The notes: generated from the letters alone by a model not told the origin. A stretch of 64,000 nucleotides of DNA from Cycas panzhihuaensis (GCA_023213395.1 CM041465.1:52273741-52337740), one strand, 5' to 3'. Positions 33,606 to 46,126 are shown, numbered from the stretch's first letter. Numbers and translations are program-made.

Positions 33606-33990
33606 AACAAAAAATACCTACCCTGTCATCTGTCTTACATGTACAACATCATCATAGTTAAATTCATTCAAATTGAGGGTTTCTCCCCTATAAATTGATT
33701 CTAGTATATCCCAAATAGATTTGGGTGTAATTAATTCACTAATATTAATGAATACATCACTGTTTATTATATTAAAGATTAAAGCTATAATTTTATTATC
33801 CTTTCTTATGTTTTCTTGAAAATTTTCTTCTTCCTATAGGTAACCATATTCTATAAATTTCTAAATGTCCTTTGCAATAAGAACTGTTTTCAACAATCAT
33901 TTCCAAATATGAAAATTGGTCCCATCAAGTATAGGAATTAACACATCATCCAGATACATTACCATTTGAAATGTATTTAGTTTATGAGCT
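33606..33990 (-). pseudogene. 5' part of the ORF of the gag-only element (copia-type gag)
   Basis: The minus strand shows LDGTNFHIWK, then VLIAKDI, KDNKIIALIFNIINSDVFIN and ELITPKSIWDILESIYRGET. This is the N-terminal pattern of copia-type gag (UBN2 family). The frame reaches the insertion point at 33606 and continues at 3085 in the same phase once the nested elements and one TTTTT copy are discounted. I cannot find the matching 5' LTR upstream. Confidence 0.75.
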
Positions 33991-36900
33991 TGAATAAGTA
34001 AATGAATACCTTTAATATATGAATAACATAAAGTGGATAATAAGTACTTTTTAATAAATATAAATCCCTTAATCAAGGTAGGTAAGTAATGAGATCAAAT
34101 ACATATCTTTTTGAGACAAAAGCTTTCCTTTTGCATGGAACTAAATCAATTAATGACTTTATGAAAACCTTAAAGCTAAATGAATTAAGTGGACCAATGA
34201 TATATGCATGACTTTTTAGATGCATGCCTTTATAAACCAATGAAGATTAACTTAATAATATATGATTTAAGAATACTGTTTACATGATAATTTTTAAACT
34301 TTCAAAAGTATATGGGTAATAACCTTTCCTCCAAACCTTAGGAAATCAAATAAATCAACTAATGAGTCTTTTCCTTTCCAATCAATCAAAAGAGTGCAAA
34401 ATAATATATAACCTAGTTTTCAACTTGATATGATGTAGAGAAACAAGGATCTAAATGCTCTTTTGATGCTTTAACCATGCAAATCTAAACTCTAGTTGTC
34501 TTTAATAATGAAAAGATAGATATTTAATGAAATTCTTCAACTAATCTTAAAACTTTTAAGGTAATAGGTAGTTAAAGCAAAATGGATGACTTTTATGTCA
34601 ATGTAAAATGAAATAATATTCTTTCTAAATATATGCAAGATTATGGAGATTATCTTTCCTTTTGGAAGTAGTATAACCTTTTAAAAGTAGTAAAATATAA
34701 AAATCTGAAGTAAAACATTTACTTAAGGTGATAGAAATGTCTAAAAATAATACATTTCCATAAAGAAATATAGAAAATAAAAAAATGTAATATAAATTAT
34801 ACCAGTTTGGTAAGGTAGCTCCACTTAGTTTGTAGATAACTTGAAGTGCTAAAAATCTAGTTTCTTGCTATAAAAAAGGCTTAAAATATGTAAATAAACT
34901 AATAGTGATCAATAATATAGATATAATAATATAAAACTTGAAAAATTATAAGATACGACCTATAAGGGATGAATAAGAAGCTAAAAATAACTAGCTTTAA
35001 ACACCTACTAAATTATGTCAAATTTAAGTGAAAATAATTTCAATCTGAAGAATATTGAACAACCATTTTTATCGATTTGACTATTCCAAAACTAACTACT
35101 GAAACTCAAGATATTATAGACTGAGTGAAGGAACCCTTTTTAGGGCTTAGACAAGAGCCACAAGGCTAAAATACTATAAAATTATAATTATAACTTTATA
35201 GAAAGGTGTAAAAATGATCACATATAAATTACAGACCTTTTAATATATCTTATGTCAAAAACTCTTGAAGAAATTACTTCAAAAAATACTAAATAATGAC
35301 AAACTAAGTTTGATTAGGTATATTAACTTCACTAGCCTTAAATATCTACAAAACAACTTTAAATCATATAATAAATTATACCAGTACAAAGAGGGCTAAA
35401 TCAACTTTATGACAAAGTAGACAATTCATAAAATAGATATCAAATGCAAAAGTTATAGTGAAAACAGTGAAGGAACCTCTTTATAGTTAACAAAACAGAA
35501 GCCAAAAAAGAGAGGTCACTTCAAACTTAATCAAAATATCCCCAAAACTAATAAATAACCAGTCCATAGTGAAGCTTGCTAAATAATGATCACAATGAGA
35601 TTAGTTTTGTTGAAAACCATCAATCCAATGAGGAGATATAGTAGAAAATGTGTTAGTTACTTTATGAAGAAAGTTATAAATAAAACTTTATATAAGAAAA
35701 TTAAATTAAGCCCTTTTCAAAAGGAGATAGAGATCACATGAAGGTCTAAAGGGACTAGGGGCTAGTAGAGAAAAGGTGTTAATCCCTTAACCACCACTCA
35801 GATTTTAAAATATATACAATCTATTTAATTAAAAACCTTAGTAAAATTAAGAATAAATCAAATGTGTCACTGCCATGAAGATTGCCGAAGAATATGCGAG
35901 AACAACTAATTAGATTTGCTCAAAATTGATCAAAAAATGATCTAACAAGAGGCACTAAGGATCCACTAAGTGGATCAAAGAAGAATTTTCTCAATTTTTT
36001 TTTTTTTATATATAACAAAGTAAAAAATACATGGATAACAACTGTGTAACCACCAAGGTTCTTCACTAGATAGAGATGAATATTTAGCAATTTTGATCAA
36101 TCAAAGTAGGTTGAAATGGATTGATGATAAGTATAAATAGGTGAAAAGGCCTCTCACTAGAGAAAAAAAAAAATTTTGATTTTTTGGTGTGAAAGAGAGA
36201 GGGACGACGTGATTATGTCGTATGATCATGGAGGGTTGTAGAAGCATTGGAAATTGACTAAAGATTGATGAAATCTCTTTAGAAATAAATTAGATGAGGT
36301 GCATAGGATCTAATAAGGTAGATTATTAAAAAAAACCTTCAAAAAATATAATTTTTATATGTAAAAAAAATTAATAAATATATTAATAAAAGGATACGTT
36401 TGGAGGAGGAATTTCGGTAGGCTATATCTCACCACTAGATTAATGGAATCTAATAAAACTTTAGAGGGAGCTAGACCTACTTACCACTAAGGCACCTTTC
36501 AAATTTTATCAAGAATGGATCACCACAAGTTTAGAATGAAGCCACTGATCCTAGGGAGGTTATACAAAGCATGCATAGGCTGAATCGTCCAAAGAATGCT
36601 CTTAGATTACTAAAAATTACTTTATCTAACCCTTAATAGGCTTGCACCACTATTAAAAAGGAAATAAATAAAAAATAAAGCTAAAATAAGCAAATGAGAA
36701 AAGGGTTAATGGGGTTTTATTACCAAAATGAGTAGCCCAACTTTCAGGAGGGAGATCTCTTTATAGGAGAGATGAAATCTAAAACTGCTGAATTTGGTGC
36801 AGAGTTAACTCACAAAGCTTCAAAATGACTGGTCACTTTATAGGGTTTTTTTCACTATGGAGACTACACCATCTTATAGAAGATCAAGTTCCTTACAAAA

Positions 36901-37373
36901 CCTTTAAAAAATAATGAAATAATAATAAAAACTTATAAAATATCAAACAAAACCTCAATATAATTTCTCCAAAGAATTGTTGGGTTGAATATACATGTTA
37001 TTACTGCACAGATCTAAAGAAATACTGACTAAATGGAGCATATACAACAAAAAATACCCAAATATTCAATAAAACTATATAAAACTTATTAATAAAACTT
37101 CATAAAATGATGAAATATTGAATGTTTTACTAATTATGGCTATAAACTCTATACAGATCTATGAAAATATAGATTATTTTGTACATATACATAAAAAATA
37201 ATTAAAATTTTATTAAAAATAAAGTAAATACTACCAATAAGCTTTATAAAAAATGAATAAAACTAATATATTACTTGTTGTGAGTAGCTTTGATAAATCT
37301 CTTCTTCAAAACTCAATAGATCTTTGCTTGATGCCAAATGAAGTAGGCCTAAAATCTGTGCTATGATATTAAA
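33991..37373. other. AT-rich unassigned region
   Basis: No frame with a recognisable protein. A TATA-like AGTATAAATAGG (about 36129-36140, plus) is followed by a purine-rich GAAAGAGAGAGGG leader, as in an LTR or gene promoter. Recurrent phrases (AGTGAAGGAACC at about 35127 and 35469; ATAAATTATACCAGT at about 34792 and 35370) suggest old diverged repeats. Confidence 0.4.
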
Positions 37374-37707
37374 TGAAGGATTTGAAAGCATGAAGACAGA
37401 GCGAAACAATAAGTAAATAATCAATCCATTGTATAATATGAGTATAAACAAAATATCTTTATTCAAGCCATGTTTGAGAGTGTATACATATTTCCAAATG
37501 GAGGTGGTATTTAAAGACACCAGAGTTTATCACCTTAGTAAATATATAGTTCGAGGGAGGAGGGAAATCTCCTCAACTTCCAAAATTTAAACAATATTAA
37601 AATAATGCTTAACTAAAGTTATACTTAACCTTACCTTACTTACCTTTACATGCGTGCACTCACATGTGTAAATAGTGGGAGTGGGGTGATGAACATTAAC
37701 CCTAATA
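37374..37707 (-). repeat. Relict LTR related to the TRIM-like LTR, with primer site
   Basis: In minus orientation it begins TATTAGGGTTAATGTTCATC (TG decayed to TA) and aligns along its length with 3091-3412, ending AATCCTTCA. It is followed at 37361-37371 by a decayed primer site. No polypurine tract lies on the other side, so it is a 5' LTR remnant. Confidence 0.7.
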
Positions 37708-38282
37708 ACTAATAGATAATAGGTGCCTAGTCTATTCTATTCAAGAATGACACCTATAGTTGCATAAGAGAAGGGCCACATAATTATACAAAGCTATACA
37801 TATTCAACATTCAACCATACATATCAATGAATCTTGGTGCAATCTTACTCTTAAGTAAGATGTTTGATTTTCTTCATATACACTGATAATTTCCAATTTT
37901 AACACATTGATGCTTTATTAAGAAAAGAGCCAACTTACTTATATGATGCATGGCTATGATTACTACAATTAAATCTCCATCAAAACATGCTCTACTAGTC
38001 TCAACTAGTGCTACAATTTGCCAACTAGATTTGTATGACCCCTAATGAGCTAACTCACTCCACAAAAATGGCTTACATATCTAAATTTAGACTCCAATAG
38101 TTCCTTAACTTATTAATAGGTGGGTTTCATCTCCTCAACTACCATTAATCATTGTGTTTACTCTTATAAGTTGTTAGAGAAGATAAGTCCTGAATAAATT
38201 CTTAGATTTTGATAATATCACCTAACAACCATCAATCTCATTGCTCTGCCTAAGTCTAGCCTCAGCTGTGTAGGATCCTATG
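37708..38282. other. Leader of an old minus-strand element
   Basis: It lies downstream of a primer site on the minus strand. It is non-coding, and no gag was recognised before the relict LTR cuts it off at 37707. Confidence 0.35.
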
Positions 38283-38294
38283 ACTCTAATACCA
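38283..38294 (-). other. Primer binding site and LTR end of a truncated copia-like element
   Basis: The minus strand reads TTAACA then TGGTATTAGAGT. The LTR begins at 38295 in forward coordinates and contains the TTTCGAAAGGATTTTCCATA block (about 38408-38427), familiar from plant copia LTRs. The far end of this LTR is not clear, perhaps near 38600. Confidence 0.55.
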
Positions 38295-38699
38295 TGTTAA
38301 GAAACATGAATAGATGCATATATATTTACATTTATAGAGTCTTTTATAATACACAATAAGTAAATAAAATAAACATAGAAAATACTTGCATAGTACACAG
38401 AACTTATATGGAAAATCCTTTCGAAAAAAAACACCATAAAGATCTATTACTCAAATTGATTACTACTTAATTGATATGAATACATAAGGCCTTTAGGATA
38501 TTTATAATACTTTCAAGAGGTGTCAACTGATAAGGGTTATGACTCTTTGCATAACTTATACCATTTTATTAATCACATTAGTTAAAATAACTACATTAAC
38601 ATTAATAAATCATTTAACAAATAATTACCACGCTAACAAAGACTATAAATATAAAAAAAAAATATTTACTTTTAAGTATGGATGGAAGGATAAGAAGAA

Positions 38700-38787
38700 T
38701 AAATATATATGTATATGTATATATGTATATATCTATATCTATATCTATCTATCTATCTATCTATCTACCTATCTATCTATTTATCTA

Positions 38788-38861
<74 letters not shown>

Positions 38862-38862
38862 A
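38700..38862. repeat. Compound microsatellite (TATG/TATC/TC/TA)
   Basis: Runs of TATA/TATG, then TATC tetramers, then about 20 CT dinucleotides, then about 10 TA dinucleotides. The frames reading through it (poly Ile-Tyr, Ser-Leu) are artefacts. Confidence 0.95.
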
Positions 38863-38998
38863 AGTTATTAGATAACTTATATAAAGAGAAATAACACTCA
38901 AGTCATAACTCATCTTAAGGTTATATCCTTACATTTCTTATCATGTTCTAAACTTTGAAGGTGGTAGTTTCTTACCACACTTTGGGTTGAGAGCAATT

Positions 38999-39028
38999 CC
39001 ATACCCCCCCCCTCTCTCTCTCTATCTC
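38999..39028. repeat. C9 run and short CT repeat
   Basis: A run of C is followed by CT dinucleotides. It is short and low in complexity. Confidence 0.85.
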
Positions 39029-39030
39029 TG

Positions 39031-39630
39031 ATATACATATACACCTTTGAGTGTATAAAACTCATTGGAATTAGACGTGGGTATCCCTGAGTCATCCACC
39101 TTCATGGGTAGAACATTATCAAGTAAGGGAGTTTGCAATGGATAACCTTTCATAGCATTGTTAATGTAGGGTTTGAGCTCTTATGAGTCTTCACACTTAT
39201 CAGTCCTCCTATTCCATAGCTAGTATGATGTAGTTCTTTCCTTCATGGTTTGGTAGAGGTCTATGATAGATCACTCCCTTAGGTGGGCTTAGGGATTAGT
39301 GGGTAGGGAGCTTAGGACTTCTTCTTTTAGGGTAAGGATAATGGAAATCCCCCTATCTATTAAGAGTCTTTTCTTATTTATTTTTCTCCTTTGGGGGAAT
39401 CAATTAATGGTTATTTATGTTTGTTTAACTTTCTTCAGTTCTTTTTATTCTTTTTGCATTGTTTGATTTAGCATTTAGCTAGTAGTTGGTTACATTTCTT
39501 TGCTTAGAACACATTTAGAAAAACATCTCTCTTTCTTTGAAAAGGTAGTTGAGGATCCATTAAGACCTATTACCATAGTTACCTTTTACAAAGACCACTC
39601 TTCATCTTTGCTTACAGATTCCTTACATGA
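39031..39630. other. Unassigned AT-rich sequence
   Basis: I see no clear gene. By position it would be the 3' region of copia B after its RNase H, but I cannot define an LTR. Confidence 0.35.
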
Positions 39631-39639
39631 CCTATCTTG

Positions 39640-40005
39640 ATAGACGTCATAAGCCAAGTTAATTTAATTTAATTTAATCTCTTACTTATTTATGAGTTCC
39701 TTTAGAAAGTGATATTTAGTTTCAACATGTTTTGATTTATTATGAAATATAGGAGTAGGCACAAGATAACAAGCTTTATATCTTATTAGAGGAAGACCCT
39801 TTGTAGTACAACTAAATCTTTATGGAGCATCATTTATAGTATCAATAATTGGTTATGGAATACCAGAATCATTAATTAATATCTGAAGTCATCTTGCTCT
39901 ATGTGTACTAGAAGTAAAAATATTACTTAGATCAACTAGTAAAGGAGTAGATGTAAATGGTATAGTAATTTCTTTTCTTTTAATATCACCATGATTAGAA
40001 TTAGA
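39640..40005 (-). pseudogene. Copia B: connector and RNase H remnant
   Basis: On the minus strand, SNSNHGDIKRKEITIPFTST is a copia integrase-RT connector. About 130 bp later come KACYLVPTPIFHNKSKHVE and TKYHFLKELINK, the copia RNase H C-terminal block (compare NPVFHARTKHIEVDYHF in the family). The RT domain expected between them is missing, so copia B suffered an internal deletion before or after copia A landed in it. Confidence 0.65.
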
Positions 40006-40372
40006 TGTTGGAAATATAAGAGAATCATATTGAAATTCAATAAGTAAATGAGAGCAATGATACAAATGCAATTACACAATGATTATTAAAAAAAATCTTG
40101 CATTAAATCACAAATGATGCAATGAATCAATCTACTCTTTATATATCAATTGACCAAATCAATCAATTAATGAGGGCAAGACCATTCCTTATATTAATAA
40201 GAGTGTGAGTAAACACTAAAGTTGTAAAGTAGGGAAACATCAAGGTATAACGCATGCATATTCTTGCATGTGTATGAGCAATAATATAAATATAACTCTC
40301 AAGAGAACCTGCCTAATATGGCCTATTAATCAACTTAATGAAAATAATGATAATTAAATAATATTTTTAATA
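40006..40372 (-). repeat. Copia A 3' LTR
   Basis: It aligns along its length with 46127-46493, with about a fifth of positions changed by eye. Its forward start is TGTTGGAAATATA and its end ATTTTTAATA (CA decayed to TA). Confidence 0.75.
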
Positions 40373-40515
40373 CCTCTTCATAATTTATAATTCATTATCT
40401 CTCACAAATAAGGGCCTTATAAACCTCTTAAACTTTTGATAACTTAAAGCCTTAGTGAGAATGTTAGCAAGCTAGTGCTCAGTTAGACAATACACTAACT
40501 CAAATACTTTACTTT

Positions 40516-41550
40516 TGATCCAGGAGGATCTACCATATGTTTACATGATGCAGAAAATGCTAGGCATTGGCATAACTGAAAGAGATATGGCCAAATGGTA
40601 TCAAAATTATATGAAATTTTGTGTAAAGGTAGAAGACACATCCCACTAGATATGTACAAAAGGTGGGGTTCAGAAAATATCATTTGATTAGAGTTCAAGC
40701 CTTGTTTTTGCATAAAATTAATCCCACAGCTAGCAGAAAAAACAACAAATATATATTATAGTTAAATGAATAAAAATGTGGTAAAATGACATAAAAATGA
40801 GCTAAAATTTAGAGAAAGTGGAGAAGACATAAGTTCCTATATGTGTACCAAATTTTAGATAAATTAGAGTCCGTTAAGGTCAGTTACAAGCTGAAACTTT
40901 TAAGAATTGTATGAAGGCCACTTGGACAGCAGAAAAACAGCAAATACATATTATTATTAAATGAATAGAAATGTAGTTAAATGACATCCAAATGAGCTAA
41001 ACTTTTAAGAAAGAAGAGGGAACATGTGTTTCTATATATGTACCAAATTTGAGCTAAATTGGAGTCTGTTAAGATCAGTTACAAGTTGCAACTTTTTAAG
41101 AATTGCATGAAGGCCACTTGGACAACATGCATTTTGGTGGTTAGTGGTTATACTTGCAACATGCAATTTTGGTTTCTTTCTATAAATTGAGCCCTACTAC
41201 AATTTGGAGAGGTGGTTCTTGGAGACTTGACTTGGTAAGCATCCTTGGAGAAGCATTTTGGAGGGTTGGAGTCCCCCTTATGGTATAATTGTATCATTTA
41301 TTCCTTGTAATTTTACCATTGTTTTGCTAGTTGATTTCTCCATCATTAAATCGAGATTTTCATAGTTTAATAAAAGTACTACTCCTCATACTTTTGGATC
41401 AATGTCAAGAATAAATGATTTGGTATAGAATTTCCTTTCGTGGACTCATTGTTGTTTTGATGTTATTGAGATTTCTACACTAACTTCCAGGATCTCAAGG
41501 AGAAAAGGTTGATAATTGACTTCTTCACTAGCTAAGCTCTTTTGGGATCA
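40516..41550 (+). mobile_element. Solo LTR of the 51.9-58.6 kb gypsy family
   Basis: It starts TGATCCAGGAGGATCTACC and ends CTCTTTTGGGATCA. It is the reverse complement of the LTRs at 51891-52942 and 57575-58626. Perfect 5-bp duplications ACTTT flank it (40511-40515 and 41551-41555). At 1035 bp it has no interior, the product of LTR-LTR recombination. Confidence 0.92.
40733..41117 (+). repeat. Two ~190-bp tandem units inside the gypsy LTR
   Basis: Two imperfect copies, each running from a CAGCAGAAAAA-like start through TGTACCAAATTT and GAGTCYGTTAAG to AATTGYATGAAGGCCACTTGG. The same duplication is present in the two LTRs at 52310-52740 and 58010-58410, so it is part of the family LTR. Confidence 0.7.
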
Positions 41551-41970
41551 ACTTTGCACATACTCTTAAATAGAATGATGATATATTTCCATGTGATTTA
41601 TCCTAACATGGAAGAAAATATTCATTAAAAGCTAGATTACACCTTGATTATCATAAACCAATAATTTATAATCATCTTGTAGAAGCTCAAAGTGTCCAAG
41701 TAGTCTCCTTAGTTGGATTGCCTCATGAGTAACTACAACAACTACTTTATACTTTACTTTTATAGAAGATAAGGAGATAGTAGATTACTTATTCCTATGC
41801 CAAGAACCCTTTCAAGAACTAGATACAAACACACATCTTCATGTAAATTTCCTATTATTAACATGTCCAACCCAACCTGAGTTTGTATAGCCATGCACTT
41901 TGAATTCATCATCTTTATAAAGTAAGAGTCCAAATTTGATAGTACCCTTGACATACCTTAGTAAGCGCTT

Positions 41971-42900
41971 TATTGACTTCTAATAAGAGATGGATGGAAC
42001 ACTTATAAATAAGGTTACAACACTAACACCATAATTGATGTCAAGTCTAGTATTAGTAAGGTTGATAAGACTACCCATTAGTTCCCTATATAAGGCCCAA
42101 TCAAAAGTCTTATCAACAACTTCCTTAGTCAATTTGAGACCAACTTCCATGGGGGTAGCCATTGGCTTTGAATCCTATATATGGAAGTATTTCAAAAGAC
42201 TATAAGCATACTTATACTATAAAACAAAAATGTTGTTACACTTTTACCAAAATTTAATATAAAGATAAAAATGTAGAAGGCTAAGATCAAACATCTCAAA
42301 AGCTTTAGAAAGATTCTTCTTAGGATAGTTGATTTGAGAAGTGCTACTACTAGTGATAATAAGATCATCCATATAGAAAATTATAATTAATATCTAACCA
42401 TCCTCATGTTTAATTTATAAACTATAATTTGATTCATACCTATTGAATCTAAAATAGATGAAGTACTTATCAATGTGTAAATATCACACCCTCAGTACCT
42501 ATTAAGCCCATATAAGGCTTTCTTTAAATCATACATGATGTTGTTTACTAACCTACACAAAGCCTTTGGGTTGTTGTATATAAGCCTCCTCATCAAGAAT
42601 TCTATAAAGAAAATAATTATTAACATCTATCTAGTGGAGTTTCCAACTGAGATGAGATGTATGAATAACCAACATTTGGTTAGTGGTCATTTTGACCAAA
42701 GGTGTAAAGTTCTCCTCAAAATCCACAACTTTAATCTATGTATATCTCTTAGCTATAAGACGAGACTTGTATCTATATATAGAACCATTAGATTGATACT
42801 TTACCTTGTATACCCATCTGCAACCAAGAACTCTCTTCCTTGAAGGGAGCTCAACAAGATTCTATATGTCATTCTTAATTATAAAGTCATACTTAACCTA
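41971..42900 (-). pseudogene. Copia A reverse transcriptase
   Basis: On the minus strand: GCRWVYKVKYQSNGSIYRYK, VVDFEENFTPLVKMT, DVNNYFL, EEAYIQQPKGFV, the active site FYMDDLI (about 42358-42378) and TPMEVGLKL, YRELMGSLINLTNTRLDI (41980-42162). It is a clear copia RT with scattered stops and frameshifts. Confidence 0.85.
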
Positions 42901-44450
42901 CATAGTTAATTGCCAATGAGGGGCATCCTTAGCTTCACTAAATGATTCAAACTCATCAGTATTTAAGACATTAGACATCAAAGTAAAATTGACCCTATTT
43001 TATATTTGAATATAAACACTAATATTAATGTCACCATCCTTAAAATCTTTTATGGTTTGATTATACTGCTTAGGTAACCTTTTAGGAGGAGATGAGGAAG
43101 ATGGAACATCTATAGGAAATTTCTCACTCTCATCACTCTTTTCTTTAGTCTCATTCTTTATTTATATGCTTTTAGCATCAACATTTAAAATAGGGATAAT
43201 TCTATTATTTGGCTCATCACTCAAAACATCCCTACTAATTACAATCTTCCTCTCTGAGGAATCCTAAAGCCTGTATACCTTGGATAACTCACTATGCCAA
43301 TAAAAATATAGTTATAACTTTTTTCATTAATATTTTATCTCTTTACATTAGATGCACAAATAAAAGAAGTGCAACCAAAGACTTAATAATTACAAACTAA
43401 GGGTCTTTTTCTAATCTAAGCTTCTTTAGGAGTTATATTCCAAACAACTATAATTACACTTCTATTCAAAATGTATATGGTTTATTCAAAGCTTCATCCC
43501 AAAAACCATTTGAGAAAGTTTTAGCTTTTAGAATACATCTTGCTATCTTAAAAATGGTATGATTCTTCCTCTTGGATACATTGTTCTATTATGGTATATA
43601 AGATATATTTAGTTATTATCAAATGTCACGATTTTTGTAAAAAGTGATGAATTTAATTGGCAAGTACTCACGTTTGATGTCACTCCTCAGAAACTTGATC
43701 TTTTTTCTAGAAACATTTTTAGCTTTAACTTTAAATTCCTTGAACTTTGTGAATGTCTCTAAGTTATTTTTCAGAAGTTAGACCTAATTCCTCCTAGTGA
43801 ATTCATTAATGAATATCATAAAGTATCTTATGCCTCCAAGTGAGACTTGTGAAAGTGATCTACATAAATAAAAATGAACCAGGTCTAATTTTTTCTTAGT
43901 CATTCAAGTATACTTGATAAAATTTTCTCTATGTTATTTCCCTAATATATATGTTCTACTGATTTTGTCATAATTTTATACTAGAGGGAGTTCATACCCC
44001 ATTTTTTACTTATTAAATAGTTGAAGACTATGATAGTTTAAGTGACTAAAATATCATACCATAAAGTATCAGAAGTGCTTGTAGCAATATCATGCTTATG
44101 TGTACCAAAGATTTTATATAAGATATTTTATTTAGTTCTTTGAGCTATTACAAAATCACCATCCTTGATCACACATTTAATGACATCAAACTCAACCTTC
44201 AACTTAAGTTTAGCTACATAACTTATAGAAATCAAGTTATGTCTGAATGATAATATATATAACACATTAAAATTTTTGATTTTATAACCAAGTTAATTGA
44301 GAATAATTACACTGTAACCAACTACTTTATGATGATTATCATTACCTAGAATAATGGTCTAATTATAAACTTCCTTAACTTTAGTAAACTATTCTCTATG
44401 AAAAGTGATATAGTTCAAGGCACTAAAATCAATATACTAGGTACTATTAT
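42901..44450 (-). pseudogene. Copia A integrase and connector
   Basis: Fragments such as KAKTFSNGFWDEA-like, NRSVIIVVWNITPKEA, CNYKVFGCTSF-like and YNYIFIG (about 43260-43560) match the copia integrase C-terminal part. The catalytic core further upstream is too decayed for me to place its residues. The connector to RT is Ser/Glu-rich. Confidence 0.62.
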
Positions 44451-46113
44451 TGCTAGAAACAATACTAAACATAAGGAATTTTTTGTCATCTATAAAAAGA
44501 GTAGTAGTTTTTCTAGGATTTTCTTAATTTTCTTTCTTCTTCTAATAGTTCTTTTCATGGAAACCTTTCTTATTATGATATAAGTATGTGACATCCTTTT
44601 TAGACTTAATATAGGATTTACTTATGTTATTAGAAAGAGGTGGAGTTTATTTAGGACCATTCATTTAGAGATTATTTCTAAAGTAAGAAGCCAAATCCAT
44701 GCTACTACTACTACAAATATTTCCTTCCATATGCTTCTCCTCATGTAAGAGAAGTCTGGTAAACTCCTCAAAAGCAAGTGACTAAGCTCTCTTGTTAAGA
44801 CATAAGCTAGTTACAAATATATGATAGCCTTCATATAGGCCATTGAGAGTAATTCTCATAATCTTTCTATCCTTAACTTTCTCACATATTATAATAAATT
44901 AATCTCTAATGTCCCTTAATTTCTACAAATATAGGGAGATTGAGCCATCAACAATCATCTTACATGAATAAAGCAAGTTTTTGAGGTATAATACTCTAGT
45001 TTTATTCTTAGTTTTATATCTCTTGAAGTGTCTTCCATGTATCCTTTAATGAAGTCTTCCCTTGAATATAAGTGATGAGTTCATCAATAATAGAAATCCC
45101 AATGATAACTAATGCTTCTCTATCACAATTTGCCTAGTCTTCAACATCCTTATTGGTCATATCTAAAGTGATTAGAGTAGAAAATATTAAAAATTTTAAA
45201 CTTCTAGATTACATAATTCTTACCATTAAGTTTGGGTGCATTCGGTATGACATAACTTGCAATGTTTACACTAGATATGATCCTAACTAACCCATATGAC
45301 CACGATTGCAAGCATGAGTTTATAAAGAGACTTAGTGGATGGAAGGTTTTTCCATAATTTTGGACTTCTTAAATGAAGGATCAATAAAAAATATTATGAA
45401 GAAAACTAAAATCACTAAAAATAGATAATAGATGTGCGAGTTATGGTGTTTATCCCTGTTTTAGAGTCTAAACGCCTCACTACATATGACTAGTTGCTAA
45501 AAAAGAAGGACTTCAAAATAAGTTACAAAATGTTTTAATTTTACTAAAAACTTTGGTGAAAGGAAAAATTAAAGCAAAAATAAACCTACATTGAAAAAAG
45601 TCAAAATTTTTATAACCATAACTACATGGCTTTATGGAGCTTCATAGATTGATTTCAATCAAATTTAAGTAATTTTCTTATTCTATAGGATGAATTTGAT
45701 AGATGCCAAATTGATTCACATGTCTACAACAAAAATCAAAGGAAAAATGATCTAAAAATTGTAGATTAAGACCAAGAAAGTGGTTTAAAGGGCTACCCAA
45801 CTTCTATGGATTTATAAGGCAAATTTATACCAAAATAACTCACTCAAAAAATAGAAATTAGTGCTAAATAATCTTTAGATATGTTGGTAATAGTCCTATA
45901 AGCAAGAAATTTGCAAAAACATGTGATTTGAAGTGTCCAACACTGTAAAAAATGCCCCTACCATGAAAATGATATCCTTTTCACCAATAAAAAACTTATG
46001 GATTTAATTAAGAGCCATAAGAATCAATAAAAGAGATCTACTCTATAAAAATATTATGCTAATAGACTAACATGTATGAAAAAACTTAAAATTGTCTCAT
46101 TTAGTGAACTATA
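44451..46113 (-). pseudogene. Copia A gag and leader
   Basis: On the minus strand MRITLNGLYEGYHIFVTSLC and LAFEEFTRLLLHEEKHMEG (about 44700-44860) are copia gag. A decayed zinc knuckle with YHNKKGFHEKN follows (about 44550-44590). The stretch from 45400 to 46113 is leader without coding match. Confidence 0.65.
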
Positions 46114-46126
46114 GGCTCTAATACCA
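46114..46126 (-). other. Primer binding site of copia A (tRNA-iMet type)
   Basis: The minus strand reads TGGTATTAGAGCC directly after the LTR end TCTAACA. Confidence 0.8.

Larger units (their letters stand above)
40373..41970 (-). pseudogene. Copia A RNase H, split by a solo LTR
   Basis: On the minus strand (41970 to 41556): FKVHGYTNS, NNRKFT and the FHVRINHMEIYHHSI block, then after the solo LTR (40515 to 40380) LTEH, LANILTKALSYQKFKRF and stop. These are the copia RNase H blocks around the usual SDWAGD, KSTSG and ADIFTK positions. Several stops are present. Confidence 0.72.

Noticed and set aside
33960-33990. A YLDD-like word (MVMYLDDVLIP) upstream of the copia gag fragment, suggesting RT
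   Set aside because: It is directly upstream of and in frame with the gag start and has no other RT block nearby. A chance match.
37263-37520. 85-codon hydrophobic minus-strand frame that looks like a membrane peptide
   Set aside because: It lies across a relict LTR and its primer site. The hydrophobicity comes from AT-rich composition.
38539-38894. Ile-Tyr and Ser-Leu rich frames
   Set aside because: They are translations of the TATC/CT/TA microsatellite.
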